Shown here piece after piece: positions 18,767 to 26,891 of a stretch of DNA of 64,000 nucleotides. Source of the DNA: an uncultured Gemmiger sp. (GTDB lineage Bacteria; Bacillota; Clostridia; Oscillospirales; Ruminococcaceae); contig CALWNO010000005.1 in NCBI GenBank assembly GCA_944382785.1, positions 21,631 to 85,630 on the forward strand. Direction: 5' to 3'. The position numbers and the translations under genes were made by a program. The notes below the pieces were generated by a model that had not been told where the DNA came from, did no database searches, and worked only from the letters and a program-made list of their open reading frames with translations. Each line of letters opens with the position of its first letter. Within the stretch, counting starts at the first letter, position 1.

Positions 18767-20020
18767 TCATTTGCCTTTATTCAGGAAAGCCTTGGCCGTA
18801 TCGGGCAGGTTTTCCGTACAGAAATCAACCAGTTCTTCGTCCTGCAAAATCAGTTCACAGGCCCGGGGCATCAGTGAGTTGTGGATGGAATTGCACCATC
18901 CACGCACCTGTTTTACCGTGCACAGGGCATCGTAGGGAATGTCGGCCAGGGGCCGGCTGACCCCGTTGACCGTGCAGCAGCTTTCCAGCTGCCGGCAGAA
19001 GTCCCGGCCCCAGCGCAGAGGGAAGCCGAAAATCTGCGTCAGTTCGGCTTCACTCTCCTGCCGCAGCCGGGCCAGCGTCTTTCCGGTCATCTGCTTCATG
19101 GCCCACACGGGGGAGGTACTGCCCGCCGGTGCCTTGAAGACCGGCTCCTGCCCGGCACGGTCGTCGAACCGGGCAAATTCCGGATCAAGATACCCGGTCA
19201 TCAGGTACAACACCCGGCCGTAACACAGTCCCAGGGCCTTTTCCGGCTGGCCGTCATACTCCAGCATAACCCGGGTATAGCAAAACAGGACGTCCCACAG
19301 CCATCGGTTTTCCAGCCGGTCCTCCAGGATCCGGGTCACGTTGGCCAGGTGGTCCGGGAGATCCACCTCGGTCCACCCCTCGCCGTCCTTGCCCGGACGG
19401 ACGGGATCGACCAATATGGGCCGGCCGGAATCCTGGTCAGAGTCGGTTCCCGGGGCGTAGTCCCCGGCCCGGGGAAGCCGGATGGTGCCCTTCTGTTCCG
19501 GGTGTTTGGCCCGGAGATAGTCGATGCAGTGGTTGCGGCAGATCCGCTGGGCAAGCCCGGCAAAATTCACCACCGCTTCCCCCCGGCTGCGCCGTCGGCG
19601 CAGATCCTGCATCAATTTGGGGGAAACTGCGTCAAACAGGGCTCCCGCCTCATTGTCCAGGTCGTTGCGCCACAGCCCGGCCGCGGCCAGCACGCCGCGG
19701 ATGGTGTTGCGGCAGCAGTATTGCCTGGTTGCTTTCAGCAGGTCGGCCAGAGCCTGTTGTTTTTGGGGGGTATTTTCCTCCTCCTCGGGGCCAATGGGCT
19801 GACCCTCGGGGAAAAGGCGGATGTATTCGCTGTACAGCCGCTGGAGTTCAGCGGCCGGGGTACCCGGTTCGGGGGATGTGGGCACCCGGTTTTTCTGCGG
19901 TTGGGAGTTTGGGACCTTTGCGCAGCCTTCGGGTTTCTGCGGGTCGGGTCGGGTCATTTCTTCTCTTACTTCCGCGGGCGGCTGCATCCTGTTCACAGCC
20001 TCGTCTGGTAATCGCTTCAT
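18767..20020 (-). CDS. Sigma-70 region 2-like protein (ECF-like)
   Basis: I chose the ATG at 20020 over the in-frame GTG at 20029 because the GAGGAG site (20034-20029) is 8 bp from the ATG but would overlap the GTG; 417 residues. Residues about 95-180 resemble sigma-70 region 2, ending in a region 2.3/2.4-like string (LAQRICRNHCIDYLRAKH). It has a long disordered N-terminus, and no clear region 4 helix-turn-helix is visible in the C-terminal half, so promoter -35 recognition is uncertain. The next gene encodes a ZAS-type protein. It could be an active alternative sigma factor or a derived signalling protein using the sigma fold. Confidence 0.55.
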   Translation of the reverse strand: MKRLPDEAVNRMQPPAEVREEMTRPDPQKPEGCAKVPNSQPQKNRVPTSPEPGTPAAELQRLYSEYIRLFPEGQPIGPEEEENTPQKQQALADLLKATRQYCCRNTIRGVLAAAGLWRNDLDNEAGALFDAVSPKLMQDLRRRRSRGEAVVNFAGLAQRICRNHCIDYLRAKHPEQKGTIRLPRAGDYAPGTDSDQDSGRPILVDPVRPGKDGEGWTEVDLPDHLANVTRILEDRLENRWLWDVLFCYTRVMLEYDGQPEKALGLCYGRVLYLMTGYLDPEFARFDDRAGQEPVFKAPAGSTSPVWAMKQMTGKTLARLRQESEAELTQIFGFPLRWGRDFCRQLESCCTVNGVSRPLADIPYDALCTVKQVRGWCNSIHNSLMPRACELILQDEELVDFCTENLPDTAKAFLNKGK

Positions 20021-20156
20021 GTAGGACACTCCTCATTTTCCAATCTGGTAAGCCTGTTTTGTTCCGCACGGCCTCCGCGTCCGGCTGCCTTTCCGGCTGC
20101 CTTGCTTTCTTAGACGAGGCCCCAACGGGATTTTGCAGTGGACAAAACCTTTTTTT

Positions 20157-20204
20157 CACAAAAAAAAGAGAAAAATTTGTCAGCGGCAGCGGTGGCAGAC
20201 AAAT
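20157..20204 (-). terminator. Weak AT-rich terminator/attenuator at the end of the CHAT gene
   Basis: On the minus strand a 7-bp stem (20204-20198 with 20181-20175) spanning the CHAT stop codon is followed by a long T-rich run (20175-20157). It could lower transcription of the downstream sigma-like gene; the stem is weak. Confidence 0.35.
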
Positions 20205-23200
20205 CCGCCCCAGTAATGCTCGTCCGCAAAGGGACGGAAGCCCTCGGCCCGGCCCAGGCGCAGGTCCAGCACCTCCCGCATCTGCGGAGGGGTATCCGGG
20301 CTGCTGCGCACCGCCTCCCAGCCGGCCCGGCGCAGCTCTCCCACCGTCACCTGGGCCACAGACGCCTTGGCCAGGCGCAGGGCTTCGGGGACGTTTGTGC
20401 CCCGGCTCAGTTCCCGGTACAGGCAGCGCATGAGTTCGGCGGTGGCAAAATCGTCCGCCTCCCACAGGCTGGACACCACATACCGCACCCCCGCCGCCCC
20501 GAAGGCCGATACCATCCCGTGGATGCCGCCGGCCAGGTTGCCCTGCCCCATCCCGCTGAAACAGGCGGAAAGCACCGCCAGCCAGGTGTGATGCAGGTTC
20601 ATGCGGCTGATCTCGTTGGCGGTGAGGATGCCGTTGCCGTAGGTCGGGTCGGTCCGGCTGGTGTCCAGGAAGGTCTGGGCCCCGGCCATGTAGATCCGGG
20701 CGCGGAAGAGGCCCGCGTCCTCCTGGTCGTCAAAGTCCCCGTGGGCGGCAATGTGCAGGATGCCGTACTGCCCGGCCTGCTGCTCCACCGCCTGCTTGGT
20801 GGCGCGGCTGCCCACCAGGCAGGTGCCGCCGGTGTACCGGGCCACCAGCTCCGCCTCGGTGCGGCTGAACGGCAGGGGGTACAATTCCCCGGTGCGGCCA
20901 CGGTCGGTGCCCCGTTCCTCCTGTTCCTGCCGGGGTTCCCGGCTGCGGGCGCGATAGTCCGGGTCGCCCACCACGCAGGCCCCGCCCTGATCCCCGCCGG
21001 ACTCTGCAAACAGAAGATCCCGGCTGCAGATCATCTGGATGACGGTGAAGCGGGATTCCAGGGTCCGGCTTTCCTCCGGGCCCAGCAGGCCGTAGGGGAT
21101 ATCCCGCAGCCATTCTTCCGGAGCCAGGTAGAGGGTGCGGACCCCTTCCAGCAGGTCCTCCACCGGCTGGATCAGGGTCTGGTACAACCGGCGGCGCAAA
21201 TCGTTTTTCCGGGCCCGGGCGCTCCGGTCCCCGTAGGTATCCGCGTCCCGGCAGCACTGGCGGAACGCTTCGCACTGCTGCTGCAGGTCGGGGATGGCGG
21301 TCTTGCCCAGGGTCCGGCGTTTCAGGACCACCCGGCCCTCCCGACGGCGCAGCAGATACAGATCCAGTTCACAGGGCCGGTCATTGGCCCCGTAGTCCAG
21401 AAAATTCCTGCGGTCCAGATCCACGGCCCAGTAATACTCCACCACCGCACTGTCGGCGGGCAGTTTTTCCGCCAGGGCCTGCACCGACAAAGGGGTGAAC
21501 CGTCCGCTGTCCGGCATGGCCTTTTCGATGCGGGCGGACAGGCGGGACAGCTCCCGCTCGATCCGGTCCATCTGCTCCCCGTCCGGTTCCGGCAGGGTGT
21601 ACAGCACTGTCCGCCGGTTCTGCAGCCGGTGCAGTTCCTCCAGGTCCTGATTCACCTGGTCGTCCCGCATCTCCAGCAGGATGCGGTTGCGCTCCCGGGC
21701 CGCCAGGGAGGCCAGGGCCTTGAACTGCAGGATCAGGGAGAAGGATTCCTCGGTGCTCAGCTGCTCCCGCAGGATGCAGTAGGCGGTGCCGAACACCGTC
21801 CGGGCGTTGACCATGGAGAGGGCCAGAGAGCTGTCATCCAGGGTCCGGACGCTGTTTTTCCACTGGTTTTCCAGTTCCCGCAGCTGGTTGCGGGCGCTGG
21901 GCACGGCGGCCCCGGGGTCCCCGTAGCGATGCCGGACCAGGGTGATGAGCAACGCGCAGGAAGCCCGCATCCGGTACGACAGCGGGGTGCTGCCCATCTG
22001 CTGCTCACAGACATCGGCCAGGGAAAGGGCCTCCCGGTCGTCCTGCAGCCACAGAAGCATCATCAGCTGGTAGACCAGCACGGTGCGCAGCGCGGCGAAC
22101 AGGGTGTTTTCTCCCATCCGCCGCAGCCCCGCCCGGATCATGCGGGTGTAGGCGGGGAAGTCCTCCGGGGGCAGATTGCCGGTGCTGTACATCAGTTCCA
22201 GGATGGCGCTGTAGGCCGCCAGTTCCAGCTTGTCCGCCTCCCGGTCAAGGGGGTCGTCCCCGGCACAGAGATCCTGCGCTCCCTCCTGCAGGATCGCCCG
22301 CAGATCCGTCATCTCTTCCATATCCAGGTCATCGGTGAGCAAGAGGCAGGAGCAGTAGGCTGCCAGGGTCCGCAGAAAGATCTCCTCATTGCTGTCCTCC
22401 GTCTCCATCAGACGGTCCAGCAGGGTCGCCAGCCGGGTCAGCCCCTCCGGGATGGCCCCCATCAGGCAGCACAGATACCCGGCATTGTATTCCAGGGTGT
22501 CGTCGTCCAGCAGCGGCTCGTCGGTGGGCAGGATTGGGGTCTCCAGAGCACGCAGGGTGTATTCCAGGGCCTGGTTGCCGTTGTTGCGGGTGGATTCCAG
22601 CACCCCGGACAGTCCCAGGGCGTACCGCTTGCGGAAGGTGGGCTGGGTGGGGTCCTGATCGTACCGTTCACAGGTACGGATATACCGCTCCATCAGCGGT
22701 TCCACCAGCTCCCCCTTGTCCAGGCGTGCCATCCGGCCCAGGGTTCCGAAGGTCAGCCCGCCCACCAGGCGGAGCAGCTGGTCATAGTTGACAACGTTGT
22801 CATAGGCGTGGCCCAGCGCCTTCTCCAGAAAGTCCACCAGGAAAGCGGCGCCCGCCTCGTCATAGTCCCGGCAGTGGACGATCAGACGCTCAAACCAATA
22901 AAAGGCCCGGGGCAGCAGGGTCAGCAGATGATCCGGGCCGAAGCTCTGCCGGCGCAGGGTGTAGCAGCGGTCAAAGGCCGCCATGGAATCCTCCGTCCGG
23001 GAGGTCTTGTACAAAGCAAAGCCGTAGCCCCAGAAAAAGTCTTCCTTGTTGGTCCGGTCCCAGTGTTCCGCCACCTCCGGGGCAAACACGTCCCCGTAGG
23101 CCGTCACCATCTCGCTGCCGCCCAGGTCCCCGCTTTCCAGCAGGAGCCGGACATAAAAGGAGGCGGCTTCTGTCTGCCCCAGGGCTTCGGCAAAGGCCGG

Positions 23201-23797
23201 GTCAAACAGGGCCAGGATCTGGGCGCCCTCCTGCTGCAGTCCCCATGCCACACAGCTGCGGATGAGGCGGGGAAAGAGAAACAGAAGTTTTTTCATGGCC
23301 TGCCGGTCCTTCGCCTCCTGTTCCCCGATCTGCTGCACGACCAGGCTGTATCCCATGGGCATACATCTCATGAGCAGCGCCTCCTGGGATTTCTCCATAC
23401 AGCAGCCCAGCATGAGCCATCCCGCCACCGCGATGCAGCGGCGGTCCGGCCGGTAAAACAGGCCGGTGTTCGCCGTCAGGCCGACGATCTGCCGCATACA
23501 GGCCACGATGGGGCCCCAGGGCGCCTGGGGTTCCAGGGTGAGCAGGTCCAGCTCCGCCTGCAGGCACAGCAGCTGCAGCCCCAGCATGGCTCCCGACTCC
23601 GGGACATTCCCCGGAGGGGAGGCGGGGTTCTGCGGCCGGGGTTTGGGGCCGGGGTCTTCCGTTTTCGTTTCCTTTTCCTCTATGATCAGCCGGCACAGGT
23701 TGGAGATGGTCTGTTCCCGGACCTGCTCCTGCAGTTTGTCCATGGCCGCGGTCAGTTCCTCGATGCGTTCCCGGGGAGATTGGGTCCATTCCTCCAT
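20180..23797 (-). CDS. TPR-CHAT caspase-like protease
   Basis: A 1205-residue protein; the start at 23797 follows a GGAGGAAG site. An N-terminal coiled coil (about 10-40) precedes a long helical TPR-like region (to about 850). A C-terminal CHAT domain has the catalytic pair in family context: His1019 in LHIAAHG and Cys1079 in LSACFSG. CHAT proteases belong to clan CD with caspases and separases and are usually activated by the attached repeats or a partner. The bacterial examples include gasdermin-cleaving proteases and Csx29 of type III-E CRISPR. Here the protease is the first gene before a sigma/anti-sigma-like pair and the giant ATPase, so those proteins are candidate substrates and activator. 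Confidence 0.88.
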   Translation of the reverse strand: MEEWTQSPRERIEELTAAMDKLQEQVREQTISNLCRLIIEEKETKTEDPGPKPRPQNPASPPGNVPESGAMLGLQLLCLQAELDLLTLEPQAPWGPIVACMRQIVGLTANTGLFYRPDRRCIAVAGWLMLGCCMEKSQEALLMRCMPMGYSLVVQQIGEQEAKDRQAMKKLLFLFPRLIRSCVAWGLQQEGAQILALFDPAFAEALGQTEAASFYVRLLLESGDLGGSEMVTAYGDVFAPEVAEHWDRTNKEDFFWGYGFALYKTSRTEDSMAAFDRCYTLRRQSFGPDHLLTLLPRAFYWFERLIVHCRDYDEAGAAFLVDFLEKALGHAYDNVVNYDQLLRLVGGLTFGTLGRMARLDKGELVEPLMERYIRTCERYDQDPTQPTFRKRYALGLSGVLESTRNNGNQALEYTLRALETPILPTDEPLLDDDTLEYNAGYLCCLMGAIPEGLTRLATLLDRLMETEDSNEEIFLRTLAAYCSCLLLTDDLDMEEMTDLRAILQEGAQDLCAGDDPLDREADKLELAAYSAILELMYSTGNLPPEDFPAYTRMIRAGLRRMGENTLFAALRTVLVYQLMMLLWLQDDREALSLADVCEQQMGSTPLSYRMRASCALLITLVRHRYGDPGAAVPSARNQLRELENQWKNSVRTLDDSSLALSMVNARTVFGTAYCILREQLSTEESFSLILQFKALASLAARERNRILLEMRDDQVNQDLEELHRLQNRRTVLYTLPEPDGEQMDRIERELSRLSARIEKAMPDSGRFTPLSVQALAEKLPADSAVVEYYWAVDLDRRNFLDYGANDRPCELDLYLLRRREGRVVLKRRTLGKTAIPDLQQQCEAFRQCCRDADTYGDRSARARKNDLRRRLYQTLIQPVEDLLEGVRTLYLAPEEWLRDIPYGLLGPEESRTLESRFTVIQMICSRDLLFAESGGDQGGACVVGDPDYRARSREPRQEQEERGTDRGRTGELYPLPFSRTEAELVARYTGGTCLVGSRATKQAVEQQAGQYGILHIAAHGDFDDQEDAGLFRARIYMAGAQTFLDTSRTDPTYGNGILTANEISRMNLHHTWLAVLSACFSGMGQGNLAGGIHGMVSAFGAAGVRYVVSSLWEADDFATAELMRCLYRELSRGTNVPEALRLAKASVAQVTVGELRRAGWEAVRSSPDTPPQMREVLDLRLGRAEGFRPFADEHYWGGFVCHRCR

Positions 23798-23845
23798 TGT
23801 ACTTCCTCCATCGGCAGTCCATTCCGATATACGTTCTTGTCATCC

Positions 23846-23874
23846 ATAATACTACAAAAAAGCACAGTACACAA
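23846..23874 (-). promoter_or_regulatory. Promoter for the CHAT-sigma-ATPase operon
   Basis: On the minus strand TTGTGT (23874-23869) and TATTAT (23851-23846) have a 17-bp spacer, about 50 bp upstream of the CHAT start. The divergent intergenic region is 198 bp; I see no convincing promoter for the plus-strand genes. Confidence 0.55.
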
Positions 23875-23995
23875 GGAAAGCTTTCGTTCAATTTGACGAA
23901 GTTCTACCCGGCATGGCCGAAAATCAGCGGCGGTACTGCAAAAGAGCGGCGGGGCTCCGTCATACAAGAGCACAGAAGCAAAGGAGGGACTTTGT

Positions 23996-24730
23996 ATGGA
24001 AAACTGGTTGCCCACGGATCTGTGGGAGAGCAGGGACGCGGTGTTCCTGGTGACCGGGATGGCGGAAAACGAACGTTTTGTGCGGGAGCTGGCCCGGGAA
24101 CAGCAGACCCGGACCCCCGGATTCTTCAACGGACCCGATCCCCTGGTGTACAACCGGATGCCCTATGTGGCGCCCTACGAAAAGTTCGACTGTCTGCGCC
24201 GGCTGGCCTCCCAGATCCGGGATACCGCCGGACTGCGGGCGGAGTTCCGGGGTATTGTGGCCCTGGATCTGAGCGAATGGAAGGGCCATGAGGCGGAACT
24301 GTACCTGAAGGTGACCTTCAAATATCTTCACGATCACCGCCAATCCTGGAAGGTCCTGGTGACGGCGGGAGACACCTCGGCCCGGGAGCTGCAGCCGCTG
24401 GTGCAGACCGCCGCCCCCTATCTGCGGCCGGACCTGCGCCGGATCTACCTGTTCCGGTACCCCTCGCTGCTGCAGTCCTATCTGGACAGCCGTCTGGACA
24501 TGGAGCCGGACGCCGCGGCCCTGCTGGCCCGGGTGTGCATCCAGACCCCGACCCTGCACAGCTGCGCTGTGACCGGCCAGATGCTGGACGAGCTGGGTGC
24601 CCGCAGCCCCCGCCGGGTGACGGTGGAGGCCCTGCACCGCTACCTGGAGGACGAAACCTGTCTGCCGGCCCTGCTGGGCGCACCGTCGCTCCGGCTGGAC
24701 GCCCCGGCTCTGGAGGAAAAGGAGGTATGA
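23996..24730 (+). CDS. Uncharacterised protein upstream of the VirD4-like ATPase
   Basis: A 244-residue protein with an AAGGAGGG site 7 bp before its ATG. I do not recognise a family. It opens with a beta-strand/loop (VFLVTGMAENERF) where an ATPase would have its P-loop, but no GxxxxGK is present. A hydrophobic strand ending in ALDLSEW and a later strand (WKVLVTAGD) could be Walker B- and sensor-like positions of a degenerate AAA-type domain, followed by a helical lid-like part. It is separated from the next gene by 3 bp. It may be an inactive partner of the downstream ring ATPase; that is inference. Confidence 0.6.
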   Translation: MENWLPTDLWESRDAVFLVTGMAENERFVRELAREQQTRTPGFFNGPDPLVYNRMPYVAPYEKFDCLRRLASQIRDTAGLRAEFRGIVALDLSEWKGHEAELYLKVTFKYLHDHRQSWKVLVTAGDTSARELQPLVQTAAPYLRPDLRRIYLFRYPSLLQSYLDSRLDMEPDAAALLARVCIQTPTLHSCAVTGQMLDELGARSPRRVTVEALHRYLEDETCLPALLGAPSLRLDAPALEEKEV

Positions 24731-24733
24731 CCT

Positions 24734-26254
24734 GTGCAAAATTCATCCGCCTGTTATGATTATGAGGCCGACTGGCGGCCCTATGTATTTCCGGAACCCA
24801 CCTCCCGGCTTTCTTCCCTGGAGGAGATCCGCCGGCTGTATCCCCCGGTGACCCTGACCCATCAGCCGCTGCAAAGCGGGGGGATGCCGGTGTGGAGCGA
24901 CGGGAATACCGTCTGCCTGAACACCCGGGACGAGATGACCCTGGGCATCGGCTTTACCGGGGCGGGCAAGAGCCGCCGGGGGGTGGCCCCCACCATTGCC
25001 ATGCTGGCCAAAGCCCGGGAGAACATTGTGGCCATCGACGTGAAGGGGGAGCTGACCACCGGGTCCCTGTCCCCCTATGTGCGGGGCGTGCTGGAAGAAA
25101 ACGGCTACCAGACGGTCTTTTTTGACCTACGCGGCTTCCAGGGGGACGGGTTCAATCCCCTGCTGCTGCCCTACCGGCTGTACCGGGAGGGCAACGTGGG
25201 CGAAGCCATCCGCCTGCTGCACGAACAGTACACCAACCTTTCCCACGTGTACAACGGCACCACCGCCGACCCGTTCTGGACCCTGGAGGGGGTGCTGTGC
25301 CTGGTGGGGTTCACCTGCGGGCTGTTTGCCGCCGGGCTGGAGGAGGAACGCATCCACATGCTGTCCCTGGCCATGCTGCTCAACGATGACGGCTGCAGCG
25401 TCATGCAGACGGTGCGCAACTCCTGCAACCTGCCGGACATCGTGCGTTCCTCCCTCAATTCCATCCTGTCCATGCCCGAGCGCACCCGCATGTCGGTGGT
25501 GGCCACGGCGTACAGCATGCTGCAGCCCTTTGTGGTCAACGACCGGCTGATGCGCATGACCAGCTGCACCACCTTTGATTTTGAGGAGATGACCCGGCAT
25601 CCCTGCGCCGTCTTTCTCATCGTGCCCGACGAGGTGGACAGCTACGATCCCTTTGTGGGCATCCTGCTGGACCAGCTTTCGGGCAGCCTGGTCCAGCAGG
25701 CCTACCGCTGCGGCGGCAGCCTGCCCATCCGCACCAACTTTGTGTGTGATGAGTTTGCCCAGTATTTTATACAGAACATGAGCCGCAACATCAGCGCCCA
25801 CCGGTCCCGCAACATCCGGTGGTACATCTGGTGCCAGGGGCTGGAACAGCTGAAGACGGCCTACCCCAAGGATGCTCCGGTCATTCTGGAAAACTGCGCC
25901 AACCTCTATTTCATGAACAGCCCCGAGCTGGGCCTGCTGAAATACCTGTCCGAGCGGTCGGGGTCGCTCACCGGCTCCGACGGGCTGCCCCGTCCCCTGC
26001 TGCGGGTACAGGATCTGCAGACGCTGCAAAAGACCCGGTCCTATACCGAAACCTATTTCAGCGCGCCGGGGGTACAGTTCATCAGCCGGCTGCCGGATAT
26101 CAGCCAGTATCCCTGCCTGCAGTTTGCCCCCAAGACCTACACCATCCCCTGCCATCTGCCCCACACCCGGGTGCTGAGCGTGACCCCCAAACAGATGCTG
26201 CGGGCCACCATGCCCAGCAACGACCGTTCCGCCAGAAAGGAGTTTCTTGCATGA
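24734..26254 (+). CDS. Soluble VirD4/TraG-type (T4CP-like) ATPase
   Basis: The start is GTG at 24734, 7 bp after GGAGGT; 506 residues. Walker A GFTGAGKS is at 73-80 and Walker B FVCDEFA has D339-E340, the arrangement of TraG/VirD4 coupling ATPases; the family-typical VAIDVKGEL strand follows Walker A. The two N-terminal membrane helices of true coupling proteins are missing, and no relaxase, VirB4 or pilus gene is near, so conjugation is unlikely. In this family six subunits form a ring that moves DNA or protein through its pore. The stop codon overlaps the ClpP start by 4 bp, suggesting that this ring might feed substrates to ClpP; that is inference. Confidence 0.8.
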   Translation: MQNSSACYDYEADWRPYVFPEPTSRLSSLEEIRRLYPPVTLTHQPLQSGGMPVWSDGNTVCLNTRDEMTLGIGFTGAGKSRRGVAPTIAMLAKARENIVAIDVKGELTTGSLSPYVRGVLEENGYQTVFFDLRGFQGDGFNPLLLPYRLYREGNVGEAIRLLHEQYTNLSHVYNGTTADPFWTLEGVLCLVGFTCGLFAAGLEEERIHMLSLAMLLNDDGCSVMQTVRNSCNLPDIVRSSLNSILSMPERTRMSVVATAYSMLQPFVVNDRLMRMTSCTTFDFEEMTRHPCAVFLIVPDEVDSYDPFVGILLDQLSGSLVQQAYRCGGSLPIRTNFVCDEFAQYFIQNMSRNISAHRSRNIRWYIWCQGLEQLKTAYPKDAPVILENCANLYFMNSPELGLLKYLSERSGSLTGSDGLPRPLLRVQDLQTLQKTRSYTETYFSAPGVQFISRLPDISQYPCLQFAPKTYTIPCHLPHTRVLSVTPKQMLRATMPSNDRSARKEFLA

Positions 26255-26832
26255 TCCAGATCACCTCCACCGACCGCCAGGGCGTCCATGTCACCGACCT
26301 GGCAAGCTACCTGGCCAACAGCCACCGCACCCTGCTGCTCTGCGGCGAGATCACCTCCGAGCTGGCAGACACCATTGTGATGGAGATGGAATATCTCTCC
26401 CTGGAAAGCCCCGACGATATCTTCCTGTACATCGACAGCCCCGGGGGCAGCGTGACCGCCGGGCTGGCCATCTACGACGCCATGCAGCGTTCCCGCTGCG
26501 ACGTGGTCACCGTCTGTTTCGGCATGGCGGCCAGCATGGCCGCGGTCCTGCTGGCCGCCGGCACCCGGGGCAAGCGATACTGCGCCCCCCACGGGGAGCT
26601 GATGATCCACCAGGTGCTGGGGGGCATGCAGGGCCAGGCCAGCGACATCGAGATCGCCGCCGCCCACCTCCTCGACCGCAAGAACATGCTGAACCGCCTG
26701 CTGGCCGAAGCCTGCAACAAGCCGGTGGAGACCATCCGCCGGGACTGCGACCGGGACCATTACATCTCCGCCGCCGAGGCCATCCGCTACGGGCTGGTGG
26801 ACCATCTGTACGAAAAATCCCTCCTGGGCTGA
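26251..26832 (+). CDS. ClpP-family serine protease, accessory paralogue
   Basis: A 193-residue ClpP homologue starting at 26251 inside the stop of the VirD4-like ATPase (ATGA), with AAAGGAG 8 bp upstream. The catalytic triad is intact: Ser95 in GMAASMA, His120 in MIHQ, and Asp165 in RRDCDRD. The GQASDIEI handle-helix motif for ring stacking is also present. Normal bacterial ClpP forms a 14-mer and relies on ClpX/ClpA/ClpC hexamers. Neither a Clp ATPase nor tig is adjacent, and the N-terminal segment differs from canonical ClpP. It is therefore probably a specialised second ClpP, and its genetic partner is the T4CP-like ring. Confidence 0.88.
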   Translation: MIQITSTDRQGVHVTDLASYLANSHRTLLLCGEITSELADTIVMEMEYLSLESPDDIFLYIDSPGGSVTAGLAIYDAMQRSRCDVVTVCFGMAASMAAVLLAAGTRGKRYCAPHGELMIHQVLGGMQGQASDIEIAAAHLLDRKNMLNRLLAEACNKPVETIRRDCDRDHYISAAEAIRYGLVDHLYEKSLLG

Positions 26833-26841
26833 ACCTCCCAC

Positions 26842-26882
26842 AAAAAGGGGGCCGGCAGCGAACGCTGCCGGTCCCCTTTTTC
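26842..26882. terminator. Bidirectional intrinsic terminator after clpP-like gene
   Basis: A long stem (roughly 26842-26858 with 26865-26882) has an A-run on the left arm and a T-run on the right arm, so it serves both the ClpP gene and the convergent HExxH gene. Confidence 0.9.
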
Positions 26883-26891
26883 CGGTTTGCT

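Noticed and set aside
23996-26254. The VirD4/TraG-type ATPase as a sign of a conjugative element.
   Set aside because: No relaxase, VirB4, pilus, integrase or attachment site is seen, and the ATPase lacks the membrane helices needed for a coupling protein.
24734-26254. An IGF tripeptide in the VirD4-like ATPase as a ClpP-docking loop like that of ClpX.
   Set aside because: The tripeptide is at residues 72-74 and is part of the Walker A strand and loop, so it cannot serve as an exposed docking loop.
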